From Planctomycetota bacterium (GTDB lineage Bacteria > Planctomycetota > UBA1135 > GCA-002686595), in NCBI GenBank assembly GCA_014238415.1, contig JABABA010000014.1, positions 1 to 64,000 on the forward strand: DNA of 64,000 bases. Reading direction: 5' to 3'. Both the position numbers and the translations under genes were made by a program. Position 1 is the stretch's first letter. The number at the start of each line of letters is the position of its first letter. Below are positions 27,308-36,468 of the stretch, piece after piece. The notes under the pieces were generated by a model. That model was not told the origin of the DNA. It searched no databases and worked only from the letters and a program-made list of their open reading frames with translations.

Positions 27308-28177
27308 GTGCCTGAACTACCTGAAGTTGAAACGACCTTGCGCCTGGTGCGCCCTGGCATTTTGGGACGCACGATTCGGGGCGTTGAAGTGTGCTGGCCG
27401 CGCACCCTCGGGGGGCTTGGGGAGCATGAGTTTTCTTCTTTGGTGCTGGGTGCGCGCATTGCTCAGGCTCGGCGCAGAGCCAAATACATTCGCCTGGATC
27501 TTGAGCGCGGGAGCGCGCGAGCCGGCTACGAGGCTGCGGGCAGCATCCTGATTCACCTGCGCATGAGCGGGCGGCTCTTGCTCGGGAGGCGCGGGGCAGC
27601 CGCCCCCGGGTGGCGCCGGGTTTCGCTGGAACTGGACCGGGGGATGCTGCACTTTGTCGATGTGCGCAAGTTCGGGCGTTTTGTCTGGACGGCAACCCCC
27701 GCTGAGGATCTGGCGCACCTGGGACCTGAGCCCCTTTCCCATGAGTTCACTGCGGAGTGGTTGCATGGGGCTCTCGCTCAACGCAGGCGTCAGTTGAAAG
27801 CGCTCCTCTTGGATCAGAGCTTCATTGCGGGACTGGGCAACATCTATGTGGACGAGGCCCTGCACGAGGCGCGCTTGCATCCTCTGACCCCAAGTGACCG
27901 GGTTTCGAAGGCCCGGGCGCGAGGATTGCACCAGGCCATTCAGCGTATTCTGGGCGAGGCGATCGAGCGCGAAGGGTCCTCCTTTGATGGTTTCTATGTG
28001 ACTCCTGAAGGTAACCCCGGGGCCTACCAGGATCAGTTCCAGGTTTATGGTCGCGAGGGACTGCCCTGTCGTTCCTGTGGAAGAAGGCTGATGAAGATGT
28101 TGGTGGCCCAGCGGGGGACGCATGTCTGTACCCGCTGTCAGGTTCTGCCTCGCAAGCTCGTGGCTCGCAAGGCTTGA
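27308..28177 (+). CDS. mutM: formamidopyrimidine-DNA glycosylase
   Basis: The 289-residue enzyme removes oxidised purines such as 8-oxoguanine and nicks the abasic site. The mature N-terminus PELPEVET holds the catalytic Pro and Glu. The late GLGNIYVDEAL helix-two-turn-helix and the C-terminal zinc finger (C-x2-C-x16-C-x2-C) are diagnostic. The frame is open from 26969, but the GTG at 27308 places Pro directly after the initiator residue, as required for catalysis. It probably forms an operon with the DUF983 gene. Confidence 0.95.
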   Translation: MPELPEVETTLRLVRPGILGRTIRGVEVCWPRTLGGLGEHEFSSLVLGARIAQARRRAKYIRLDLERGSARAGYEAAGSILIHLRMSGRLLLGRRGAAAPGWRRVSLELDRGMLHFVDVRKFGRFVWTATPAEDLAHLGPEPLSHEFTAEWLHGALAQRRRQLKALLLDQSFIAGLGNIYVDEALHEARLHPLTPSDRVSKARARGLHQAIQRILGEAIEREGSSFDGFYVTPEGNPGAYQDQFQVYGREGLPCRSCGRRLMKMLVAQRGTHVCTRCQVLPRKLVARKA

Positions 28178-28253
28178 ATACCAAGGCGCTCGCTCCCAAG
28201 ACACCAATCCAGGAAACTGCGGTCCGAGGGGATGACACGGGATGGGGCCTCGC

Positions 28254-28268
28254 TAGAATGGCCCTTCC
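28254..28268 (+). promoter_or_regulatory. -10-like TAGAAT just before efp start
   Basis: TAGAAT at 28254-28259 ends 9 nt before the ATG. Transcription would start at or within a few bases of the start codon, so the mRNA would be leaderless. No Shine-Dalgarno site is present. Confidence 0.5.
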
Positions 28269-28841
28269 ATGATCGACACCAGCAACTTCAAGAAGAGCGT
28301 TTGCCTTGTCTACAAGGGTGATCCCTGCGTCATCGTCTCCTATACGGTCTCAACCCCGACCGCTCGGGGCGCCAACTCGATCTTCAAGACCAAGCTGCGC
28401 AATCTGCTCACGGGCCAGATCCTGAACGAGTCAATTCGTTCCGGGGAGAAGTTTGAAGAGGTCGATATGGAGCGCCATCCCTGCAGCTACCTCTACAACG
28501 ACGGCAGCAGCTGGTACTTCATGGATGATGAGACCTATGAGCAGTTCGATCTGGCCAGCGACAACATGGGCGGCGACGAGGGATACATCTCAGATGGCAT
28601 CGAGGGTGTACAGGCTGTTCTGATCGACAACAACGTGGTGGGTATTCAGATGCCTTTGGCCGTGACCCTGACTGTGGCCGAGTGTGATCCCACCATCAAG
28701 GGGGCCTCGGCCCAAGCGCAACTCAAGCCGGCTACTTGTGACACTGGTTTCAGCGTGCAAGTGCCGCCCTATGTGGAGGCCGGTGAGCGCATCCGGGTGG
28801 ATACCCGTGACGGGCGCTTCATCGAGCGGGCGAAGGACTGA
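28269..28841 (+). CDS. efp: elongation factor P, arginine-tip type
   Basis: The 190-residue protein has the three beta-barrel domains of EF-P and its usual length. EF-P binds stalled ribosomes and relieves arrest at proline stretches. The domain I loop reads TPTARGAN with Arg33, where the E. coli protein has PGKGQA with Lys34. The loop resembles that of YeiP/EfpL proteins, while the following KTKLRNLLTG is like ordinary EF-P. It may be an intermediate form or may use another tip modification. No epmA or earP gene is in the window. Confidence 0.9.
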   Translation: MIDTSNFKKSVCLVYKGDPCVIVSYTVSTPTARGANSIFKTKLRNLLTGQILNESIRSGEKFEEVDMERHPCSYLYNDGSSWYFMDDETYEQFDLASDNMGGDEGYISDGIEGVQAVLIDNNVVGIQMPLAVTLTVAECDPTIKGASAQAQLKPATCDTGFSVQVPPYVEAGERIRVDTRDGRFIERAKD

Positions 28842-28871
28842 TTTCTTCGCCAGGGCTCGGTAGGATCAGCT

Positions 28872-29348
28872 TCAGCTTTCCAGTCGCTTGCGCCAGGCGG
28901 CTTCGACCTCGGGCACGGAAGGCCATTGCTCGCTGCAGAGGGACAGGTACAAGGTCACATCTTCCGCCTTGTATTTTTGATCCAACTCCGTCAGGGCACC
29001 GCTCAGCTTGGCGGGATCCGGCAGGGCTTCGGTCACATTCGAGATCATGCCCTTGTCGTGCTCCACGCCCACCCCATCTAGAAAGTCAAGCACCAGCTGC
29101 TTGTGCTTGGTGAAGAGATAGGTGCCAAACAACTCGTAGCACATTTCCGCATTGGCTTCGCCGTCGAGAATCCGCCGCGCCCGCTGGGCCCGCTTGGCCA
29201 TGGGAATCTTGACGATCGCCTGGGGCCGGAACTTCAAGGCCTTGGCCACTTCACCGTCGAGGGGACCAAAACCATCGCGCACGAGCGCTTCGTAAATGCA
29301 AAGGAAGCGCTCATCCGAGAGCAGCCGGAGTTGTTCGATGACCTTCAT
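28872..29348 (-). CDS. hypothetical protein (158 aa)
   Basis: This is a soluble, mostly helical protein without signal peptide or cysteine cluster. I recognise no family. A TAGAAT hexamer lies 9 nt before the ATG, which supports it as a real transcribed gene. It is convergent with efp. Confidence 0.5.
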   Translation of the reverse strand: MKVIEQLRLLSDERFLCIYEALVRDGFGPLDGEVAKALKFRPQAIVKIPMAKRAQRARRILDGEANAEMCYELFGTYLFTKHKQLVLDFLDGVGVEHDKGMISNVTEALPDPAKLSGALTELDQKYKAEDVTLYLSLCSEQWPSVPEVEAAWRKRLES

Positions 29349-29494
29349 GGGGTGGCGATTCTAACCAGCCCAGGGGGGAGGATCGATCCAGAGGAGCGGG
29401 GGTGGATCGTCTTGCAGGATTCTGTTTGGACTTGCGGGCCAGGCGGGCGTGCGATCCTTGCGTCAGACCCTCCAGCAAGCGAGGATGATCGTGC

Positions 29495-30307
29495 ATGGCT
29501 GGACCCTCTCACGAAGCAAGCAGGCCTTTCCCCAGGGGAGAGGCAACTTATGCCTTCATGGCGGCTTTGTTCGTGGTGGCCCTGGTCTTGACCAATGTGA
29601 TCGGCACCAAGCTGTTTGTGGTGGACCTGGGATTGCCGACGGGCGGTTTTTGGGGCTTGATCTGTACACCCCTGAATTTCTTCGAGGGCGAGACCCTGAC
29701 ATCGGGAATCTTGACCTATCCCCTGACCTTTCTGTTGACCGACCTGGTCAGCGAGATCTGGGGCAGGCGGCGGGCGAACATGATGGTCATCTTCGGCTTT
29801 GTGATGAGCCTGATGATGTTGGGCATCTTGCAGATGGCCGTGCACTTGAGCCCCAGCCCCTACTGGACCCAAACCGGTTTTGGACTGGATGATGCGGATC
29901 AGATGCAGAATGCTTTTTCTGCAGTCTTTGCCAATCCGGGTGTGCTGCTCGGGGCGTCCATGTGCGCCTATATGGTGGCCCAGTTGTTTGATGTGCGCCT
30001 GTACCACTTCTGGCGGCGCGTGACCCGGGGCGGTCACATGTGGCTACGCAACAATGGTTCCACAGGTGTCAGCCAGCTGGTGGACACGATCATCGTCAAT
30101 GGAATCTTCCTGCACTTCGGAACGGGCTTTGGCCCTGACAACGGTTGGGATTTTGCGCGTATCGCGCAGGTGATCTGGATGGTCTACCTCTTCAAGCTGA
30201 TGTTGGCCTTGATCGACACGCCGTTGATCTATGCCGGACGGTATCTGCTGGAGAGATTCCTGGGGATTGCACATGACCCGGATCGGGTTGAGGCGCCCCT
30301 GGCCTAG
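29495..30307 (+). CDS. queuosine precursor transporter (YhhQ/VUT family)
   Basis: The 270-residue membrane protein has about six helices and the family motifs LTNVIGTKLF near the start and TFLLTDLVSEIWGRRRA in the middle. It imports queuine or preQ0/preQ1 for queuosine in tRNA. An insertion-like loop (about residues 107-135) lengthens it slightly over the usual 230. It is convergent with the FKBP gene. Confidence 0.8.
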   Translation: MAGPSHEASRPFPRGEATYAFMAALFVVALVLTNVIGTKLFVVDLGLPTGGFWGLICTPLNFFEGETLTSGILTYPLTFLLTDLVSEIWGRRRANMMVIFGFVMSLMMLGILQMAVHLSPSPYWTQTGFGLDDADQMQNAFSAVFANPGVLLGASMCAYMVAQLFDVRLYHFWRRVTRGGHMWLRNNGSTGVSQLVDTIIVNGIFLHFGTGFGPDNGWDFARIAQVIWMVYLFKLMLALIDTPLIYAGRYLLERFLGIAHDPDRVEAPLA

Positions 30308-30364
30308 GGGTGGTGGGTGCCCCATGTGGCCAGGGCTGACAGGACCGCAAGGCTAGGTTCGATC

Positions 30365-30826
30365 CTATGCCGTCTCGCAAGCCAGGACCTTGACGGCAAC
30401 GCGCACTTCCTGGCCAGCAAGGGGGTGGTTGAAGTCCAGCACCACCGCTTCGGGGTTGATCTCGATGATCAATGCGGTGATTGGGTCGTCGGGAACCTCA
30501 TCCGCTGATTCGCCTTCTTCCGCTTCGAATACAAGTTCCACCGACTCGCCCACGGTGAAGTTGTCGGCTTCGGGGAACTCCGCCCTGGGCACGGTTTCGA
30601 TGCGGCTTGGGTCGATCTGGCCAAAGGCATCGTCGCCAGCCAGAGTCAGGTTCAGTTCGGCGCCAACGTCGAGGCCCGCAAGAGCGTTTTCGATGCCGGC
30701 GGGCAATTCGCCGGAGCCCAGTACGGTCTCCACCGGGCCGCCCTCTTCGCTGGACTCGAACAATTCGCCTGAGGCGTCGAACACTTGGTATTCCAGGCGC
30801 ACAAGCGCCCCTTCTTCAATCTTCAT
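30365..30826 (-). CDS. FKBP-type peptidyl-prolyl isomerase, SlyD-like
   Basis: The 153-residue protein has the SlyD arrangement: N-terminal FKBP half (LEYQVFDASGELFESS), an inserted flap of about 60 residues, and the closing segment DFNHPLAGQ. SlyD proteins are cytosolic chaperones and isomerases. The C-terminal His-rich tail of E. coli SlyD is absent, so nickel storage is unlikely. Its start codon overlaps the stop of speA (ATGA), so the two are translationally coupled. Confidence 0.85.
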   Translation of the reverse strand: MKIEEGALVRLEYQVFDASGELFESSEEGGPVETVLGSGELPAGIENALAGLDVGAELNLTLAGDDAFGQIDPSRIETVPRAEFPEADNFTVGESVELVFEAEEGESADEVPDDPITALIIEINPEAVVLDFNHPLAGQEVRVAVKVLACETA

Positions 30827-32790
30827 GGTTGTTGCGTTGGTTGGGCCAGAGAGGCCTTGGGTTCAGGAGCCGGAGTGTCTTGATGGGTGAGATAGGTGTA
30901 CCCCCGCAGGCCCGCTTCGTAGCGTTCCCAAAATGCGCCGGATTCTTCAAAGGTCATGCGGCCCGCTTCAAGAGCGTCTTCCACATGTCCGCGCAGGCTG
31001 CGTAGCAGGTCCTCTTCAAAGTACTCTACATAGGAAAGCACTTCCTTGACACGGTCCCCGCGCAGTATGTGGGAGAGGCGCGGCCTGCCCCGCTCGTCCA
31101 GGTCCACATGCACTACATTGGTGTCCCCAAAGAGGTTGTGCATGTCTCCTAGAATCTCCTGGTAGGCGCCCGTCAGAAAGAAGCCCATGTGATAGGGCTC
31201 GGAGTCCTTTATAGCGTGGACCTCGAGCACATCCGTGGTGCCCTGTTGATCCAAGAAGCGTCCGATGCGTCCGTCAGAATCGCAGGTCAAGTCCGCCAGA
31301 GTGGCGCGACGGGTGGGCTCTTCGTTCAGCCGTTGAATCGGCATCACGGGAAAAACCTGATCGATGGCCCAGGCGTCCGGCAGGGACTGGAAGATCGACA
31401 TGTTGATGAAGTAGGTGTCCGAGAGCGTGAGTTCCAGGCCCTGCATGTCCTCGGGCACCACATCCATTCGGCGTACGACTTTCAGCACCCCGTTGGCGGC
31501 CCGCCAGAAGTGCTCTTCGACCTGGCCGCGCTGCACCAGGTTGAGCAAGCCGGTCTCGAACAGAAGCCCCGCTTTTTCGCGCAGGTCAAGGGCATCGTGA
31601 TAATGCTCCTGGGCGTTGCCCTCGGTAAGTCCGCTTGCCAGCGCTGCCATCTCGCGCACCACATCAGGTGCGTCCAGCGTCAGGGGTTGGGGGTCGTGGC
31701 CGTCCTCGAAGGAGGAAACGCCCACAACCTCGGCTACCAGCACCGCGTGATGGGCAGCGATGGCTCGGCCGGACTCGGAAACAATCGTCGGCTGGGTGAT
31801 GTTGTGCTTGCGGCAGACTTCCCCCAGGCTCCAGACCACATCGTTGGCGTACTCCTGCAGGGAGTAATTCATGGTGGAGTCGCTGTCCACCGCGTCCCCT
31901 TCGTAATTGACCCCCAAGCCCCCTCCCACATCGAACCAATCGATGCGGCAGCCGAGTTCATTCAGGCCCACAAAGATCTTGGTTGCTTCTCGCAGGGCTT
32001 GCTTGAGGGAACGGATCTGGGTGATCTGGCTGCCGATGTGGAAGTGGCAGAGGCGCAGGCAGGAGAGCATTCCCCGTGCCTCAAGGGTTTCGGTAACCGC
32101 CACGATCTCCCGTGTGGTCAAGCCGAATTTGGAACGGTCCCCGGAAGAATCCTGCCAGCGTCCTGATCCGCGTAGCGCCAACTTGCTCCGAATCCCGATT
32201 ACCGGCTGGATGCCCAAGCGTTCGGACGCGGTCAGAATCGTGTCGAGTTCGGTGAGTTTCTCCACCACCAGTACAGCGGTGATGCCCAGGTGCGAGGCCA
32301 GGAGGGCCATCTCCACATACTCCTGGTCCTTGTACCCGTTGCAGATCATCAGTGTGCCCTCGCCCGCTTGGATCGAGATACCTGCGATCAGCTCGGGCTT
32401 TGAGCCCACTTCAAGGCCCATGCCATAGGAGCGCCCTTCCTTGAGCAGAGCCTCCACAACATGGCGCTCCTGGTTGACCTTGATGGGAAAGACCCCGCGG
32501 TAGGGCGCGCGATAGTCGTATTCCCGTCGGGCGTGGTTGAAGGCCGCGTTGATCTGGCGTACCCGAGCGCGAAGCAAGCCATCGAAGCGCAGCAGGAGCG
32601 GCGCACTCACGCCTCGCTGGCGGATTTGTTCTACCAGCTTGGGCAGATCGATGCTGCCCCCCTCGCGGCCCTCGGGAGTCACGGTCAGGTTGCCCTGGGA
32701 GCTGACCCCGAAGAAGGGCTGGCCCCATGCGGAAATGTTGTAGAGCTCTTCGCTCCTGGCAGCATTCCAGGGTTGTGGGGACGTGTTCAT
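30823..32790 (-). CDS. speA: biosynthetic arginine decarboxylase
   Basis: The enzyme of about 655 residues converts arginine to agmatine for polyamine synthesis with pyridoxal phosphate. It shows the alanine-racemase-type barrel with FPIKVNQERHVVEALL (PLP lysine), CHFHIGSQ and DVGGGLGVNYEG, and the family C-terminus. The frame is open from 33057, but the ATG at 32790 fits the family start. A TATAAT lies at 32821-32826, about 30 bases upstream. It is coupled to the FKBP gene. Confidence 0.92.
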   Translation of the reverse strand: MNTSPQPWNAARSEELYNISAWGQPFFGVSSQGNLTVTPEGREGGSIDLPKLVEQIRQRGVSAPLLLRFDGLLRARVRQINAAFNHARREYDYRAPYRGVFPIKVNQERHVVEALLKEGRSYGMGLEVGSKPELIAGISIQAGEGTLMICNGYKDQEYVEMALLASHLGITAVLVVEKLTELDTILTASERLGIQPVIGIRSKLALRGSGRWQDSSGDRSKFGLTTREIVAVTETLEARGMLSCLRLCHFHIGSQITQIRSLKQALREATKIFVGLNELGCRIDWFDVGGGLGVNYEGDAVDSDSTMNYSLQEYANDVVWSLGEVCRKHNITQPTIVSESGRAIAAHHAVLVAEVVGVSSFEDGHDPQPLTLDAPDVVREMAALASGLTEGNAQEHYHDALDLREKAGLLFETGLLNLVQRGQVEEHFWRAANGVLKVVRRMDVVPEDMQGLELTLSDTYFINMSIFQSLPDAWAIDQVFPVMPIQRLNEEPTRRATLADLTCDSDGRIGRFLDQQGTTDVLEVHAIKDSEPYHMGFFLTGAYQEILGDMHNLFGDTNVVHVDLDERGRPRLSHILRGDRVKEVLSYVEYFEEDLLRSLRGHVEDALEAGRMTFEESGAFWERYEAGLRGYTYLTHQDTPAPEPKASLAQPTQQP

Positions 32791-33007
32791 GGACTTTGTT
32801 CGCTCGTTTCGAGCCCGGCGATTATAGGGAGGTGGTTTGCCCCCCCGGGGGTGACGGCGTCGGTGATTGAGGAAAAACTCAAGGCTGGGGGGAATCGGAT
32901 GGCAAGGAAGCGGGGGCGGGACCCATGGCAAACAGATCGAAGCGATGGGCATGAGTGTCTTGTGCCCCATCGCGGACTGGAGTTTCATTCTGTAGGCTGC
33001 CCCTCCC

Positions 33008-34471
33008 ATGACGACTCTGCGATATCCCCGAACCATCGATTCACTCCTGCGCGGCACCGATCATCTTCTGGTGGTGGGCAGCGAGGCGACTTTGAAGGCC
33101 AAGCGAAGCGCTGGGCTGTCAGCTCTTCCCAAAGAGATCAGAGCCTGTTGCAAAGACCTGGCCAGCGACCTCAAGGCGGGTCGGCGAGGCAATGCTGCGG
33201 GCAGTCTGTGCGCTGGAAGCGTACGCAAGGTTGCGATTGGCATGCTGCCTGACAGGGTCTCCCGTCACAACAGCCCTTCCCGCGCGGAGGCAGTGCGCAC
33301 TGTCATGGCACGTTCCAATACGGGCAAGAAGGGCAAGGGCGCTGTGCTGCTGTTGTTGGACGACCCCGCACATCAAGAGGCGGCGACCTTGGCCCTTGCA
33401 CGGAACCTGCACCTGTACAATGGCCGTTCTGGGGCCAAGAAAAACAGCGCGAGTCTCGGGATCCTGGCTATCGACCGCAAGGGCAAGGTTCTTACGACGA
33501 GCAAGTATCTTCAACAGGCGGTGGTTTCTCTTCGGGATGTGGCGCGCATGGTGGATACCCCGCCCACAGAACTGGATCCCGCTGGTTTTCAGAAGGACGC
33601 CTGGCGACTTGTGCGCGGCCTGACTGGGGTGACCAAGCGTGCGATCATCGGTGACAAACTGCTGGAGGCCGGGCTCGGGGGAATCCATGGTGTTGGTCGC
33701 TGTGCCCTCTCGCCCCCGCGTTTGTTGATCCTGAGCTACAAGCCCAGGAATGCCAAGGGGCATGTGGCCCTGGTGGGCAAGGGCGTGACCTATGACACGG
33801 GCGGATTGTCTCTCAAGGTGGGCGGCGGCATGGTGGGCATGAAAGGTGACATGGGGGGTGCGGCGGCTGTGCTTGGCGCCTTCCGTACCCTGGCCAGCTC
33901 GGGGATCAAGAAACGCGTCAGCGCGCTGTTGTGCATGGCAGAAAACGCCATCGGCCCCGATGCTTTCAAGAACGACGACATCTTGGACTTGCACTCAGGC
34001 CTGCGGGTGGAGATCAACAACACGGATGCGGAGGGCCGTCTCGTGCTGGCAGATGGGGTGAGCTATGCCGCGCGCAAACTCAAGGCTGATACCATCATCG
34101 ATGCGGCCACCCTGACCGGGGCCCAACTGGTGGCCACGGGCCGCTTGCACGCCGGGCTGGTGTCCGATGATGAGGACCTGGAGAACAGTTTGGTCCAAGC
34201 GGGTCGCCATACGGGTGAATTGGTTCACCCTCTGCCCTATGCCCCGGAATTTCACCGCAAAGAATTCGTCAGCACCGTGGCGGACATGCGGAACTCGGTC
34301 AAAGATCGCATGAATGCCCAAAGCTCCTGCGCGGGCGAGTTCATCCGTTGGCAACTGGACGGAACCAAGGCCCGCTGGGCCCATGTGGACCTGGCCGGCC
34401 CAGCGGTGATCGCCGGGCGAGGGTCTGGTTTTGGCGCGGCCCTACTGGCCGAAGCGGTGCGCGGGTTGTAG
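33008..34471 (+). CDS. leucyl aminopeptidase (M17 family)
   Basis: This 487-residue cytosolic di-metal peptidase has a variable N-terminal domain and a catalytic C-terminal domain. The latter shows VGKGVTYDTGGLSLK (metal-binding Lys and Asp) and NTDAEGRL (about residues 337-344). It removes N-terminal residues from peptides. A TAGGCT hexamer lies 9 nt before the ATG. Its last 30 bases overlap the convergent dus gene. Confidence 0.9.
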   Translation: MTTLRYPRTIDSLLRGTDHLLVVGSEATLKAKRSAGLSALPKEIRACCKDLASDLKAGRRGNAAGSLCAGSVRKVAIGMLPDRVSRHNSPSRAEAVRTVMARSNTGKKGKGAVLLLLDDPAHQEAATLALARNLHLYNGRSGAKKNSASLGILAIDRKGKVLTTSKYLQQAVVSLRDVARMVDTPPTELDPAGFQKDAWRLVRGLTGVTKRAIIGDKLLEAGLGGIHGVGRCALSPPRLLILSYKPRNAKGHVALVGKGVTYDTGGLSLKVGGGMVGMKGDMGGAAAVLGAFRTLASSGIKKRVSALLCMAENAIGPDAFKNDDILDLHSGLRVEINNTDAEGRLVLADGVSYAARKLKADTIIDAATLTGAQLVATGRLHAGLVSDDEDLENSLVQAGRHTGELVHPLPYAPEFHRKEFVSTVADMRNSVKDRMNAQSSCAGEFIRWQLDGTKARWAHVDLAGPAVIAGRGSGFGAALLAEAVRGL

Positions 34472-35407
34472 GTCTGCCTGCAAGGCATGGAGTCGATCCA
34501 TCACCTTGTTTGGATCGCGTTCATGCAACCAGCTGCGGCGACCGTCTGGGCCATCGGCGATACCACCCACGGACCAGTGGCGCAGGAGCTGTTTGAGTCG
34601 CGAGACGGTTCCACGTAGGGGAGCGTCTCGGGCGAGCAGGCCGTCAGCGTAGGAGAGCAGAAAGTCGGCGCACTCGGCGGCGTCAGGTTCGTGGCCGGAG
34701 AAAATCCATGGGTTGCCCAGGGCCGCGCGACCCACCATGGCGTATTGACAACCGGTTTCGCTGCGCATGCGTTCGAGGTCCTGGTGTGTGTTGATGCCGC
34801 CATTGCCGCAAAGGGGTACGCTGCTGGCGGCGACGGCGCGGGCCAGGCGCTCCCAGGGAGCGGGAGGGGCGTAGGCTTCCCGGCGGGTGCGGGCATGCAG
34901 GGTGACCATCGCGGCTCCGCCCGCGCAAGCGGCGCGGATCAGGTCTTCGAGCAACTCGTCGTCCTCTCCGCCTGCGCGAAGTTTTGCGGTTACGGGAACC
35001 TGCTCTCCCACGGCGGCATGAATGTCCGCGACGACTCCTTCGAGACTGTTCGGATCGTCGAGCAAGGATGAACCGGCGCAACCCTTGATGGCTCCCTTGG
35101 AAGGGCAGCCGAAGTTCAGGTCGATCAGCTTGACTCCGCTGTCGACGGCAGTGCGCGCGGTTTGGATCAGGGCCTCGCTCGCGCTGCCCATCAGTTGCAG
35201 TCCCACCGGAATCGGACCCTGGGGCCCCAGGTGCGCTTGGATCGTGCGCGCGGTACGTGCCTGGTTCGAGACCCGCAGAAACTCGGTGAAGGTGCCTCCT
35301 AAGTAGTCTGGGCTGTGAAGATTGAGCACCAGTCGCCGAAAGAGGGGATCGGTGACGCCCTCCATGGGTGCCAGGAGGTTTCGGGCTGTGAAGGGCAGGC
35401 GGGGCAT
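34442..35407 (-). CDS. tRNA-dihydrouridine synthase
   Basis: The 321-residue flavoenzyme reduces uridines in the tRNA D-loop. It has LLAPMEGVTDPLFRR at the N-terminus, LNFGCPSKGAIKGCAGSSLL with the catalytic Cys, and GNGGIN plus GRAALGNPWIF for FMN binding. DusC-like features seem likely, but the subtype cannot be fixed by eye. It is convergent with, and overlaps, the aminopeptidase gene by 30 bases. Confidence 0.9.
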   Translation of the reverse strand: MPRLPFTARNLLAPMEGVTDPLFRRLVLNLHSPDYLGGTFTEFLRVSNQARTARTIQAHLGPQGPIPVGLQLMGSASEALIQTARTAVDSGVKLIDLNFGCPSKGAIKGCAGSSLLDDPNSLEGVVADIHAAVGEQVPVTAKLRAGGEDDELLEDLIRAACAGGAAMVTLHARTRREAYAPPAPWERLARAVAASSVPLCGNGGINTHQDLERMRSETGCQYAMVGRAALGNPWIFSGHEPDAAECADFLLSYADGLLARDAPLRGTVSRLKQLLRHWSVGGIADGPDGRRSWLHERDPNKVMDRLHALQADLQPAHRFGQ

Positions 35408-35481
35408 GGGGGACCGGGCTGCTGAGCAGAATACCAGCAGACGGGCATGTTGAGTGGGGCCTCCTTGGGCATGATGGGGGC

Positions 35482-36468
35482 ATGGCTGAAGAAAGGGATC
35501 TGAGCGCTTTTGACGCCATCGATTTTGAAGCGGCCCGGCAACGACTTGAGGGAGTCGTGGAGCGCACGGAATTGCTGCCTTTTGAAGGGGGTGAGGGCAT
35601 TGAGTTGCGCCTCAAGCTGGAGAACCGTCAGGTGGTCGGGGCTTTCAAGGCTCGTGGGGCTTGGAACAACATGCAGCGCTTGACCGAGGCGCAACGCGCA
35701 GCGGGTGTGGTCTGTACCTCATCAGGAAACCATGGCAAGGCCTTGTCCTGGGCAGCGGCCAAGGCTGGGGTGCAAGCGACGATCGTCATGCCCGATGACG
35801 CCTATCCCAACAAAATTGCCGCATGCCGCGAGGCTGGGGCAAGAGTGCATCTGGCCCCCGGGCGCATGGCGGCGGAAGAACTCTGCGCCGAGTTCGTCGC
35901 GGATGGTCTCGTGCTCGTGCATCCCTACGATGCGGTTGGAACCGTGGAGGGAGCGGGCACCGTGGGCTTGGAGATTGCGGAACAGTGGCCCGAGGTGGAG
36001 TGCGTTCTGATTCCCGTGGGGGGCGGCGGCCTGGCTGCAGGGGTTTCGCTGGCCCTGCGCCGGAGCCTTGGCTGGGATGTTTGCATCCTTGGGGTCGAGC
36101 CCCAAGGGGCCGCCAGCATGAGCCGGGGACTGGAGGCGGGTGTGCCGGTGACCCTGGAAGAGATCGAGACAAAGGTGCAGGGACTGTGTCCCCCCGACAG
36201 CGGGGCCTTGAATATTTCGATTTTGCAGGGGACCCTGGATCGCATGTTGACCCTGGAGGACGCGCCCATTTTTCAAGCGCAGAAGGTTTTGGCGCGTGCA
36301 GGGGAAACCGTGGAAGTGGCCGGGGCGGCGAGTCTGGCCCTGGCGCTTGAGTTGCAATCTCGGCAGGAGTTACCTGCTGGCAGAGATCACCCACTGCGGG
36401 TGGTCGCCATCGTGTCCGGCGGCAATCCGGATCCCGCCCAGTTCGCGGCCCTGCTAGAGGATCAGTGA
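35482..36468 (+). CDS. threonine/serine dehydratase (PLP)
   Basis: The 328-residue fold-type II PLP enzyme has the lysine motif AFKARGA, SSGNHGKAL for phosphate contact and the glycine loop VGGGGLAAG. It deaminates threonine to 2-oxobutyrate or serine to pyruvate. The regulatory ACT domain of IlvA is missing, so it is the short catabolic type. Its stop overlaps the start of the next gene by one base (TGATG). Confidence 0.88.
   Translation: MAEERDLSAFDAIDFEAARQRLEGVVERTELLPFEGGEGIELRLKLENRQVVGAFKARGAWNNMQRLTEAQRAAGVVCTSSGNHGKALSWAAAKAGVQATIVMPDDAYPNKIAACREAGARVHLAPGRMAAEELCAEFVADGLVLVHPYDAVGTVEGAGTVGLEIAEQWPEVECVLIPVGGGGLAAGVSLALRRSLGWDVCILGVEPQGAASMSRGLEAGVPVTLEEIETKVQGLCPPDSGALNISILQGTLDRMLTLEDAPIFQAQKVLARAGETVEVAGAASLALALELQSRQELPAGRDHPLRVVAIVSGGNPDPAQFAALLEDQ

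Noticed and set aside
31189..32166. 325-codon + strand frame inside speA
   Set aside because: It is an antisense shadow of the arginine decarboxylase gene.
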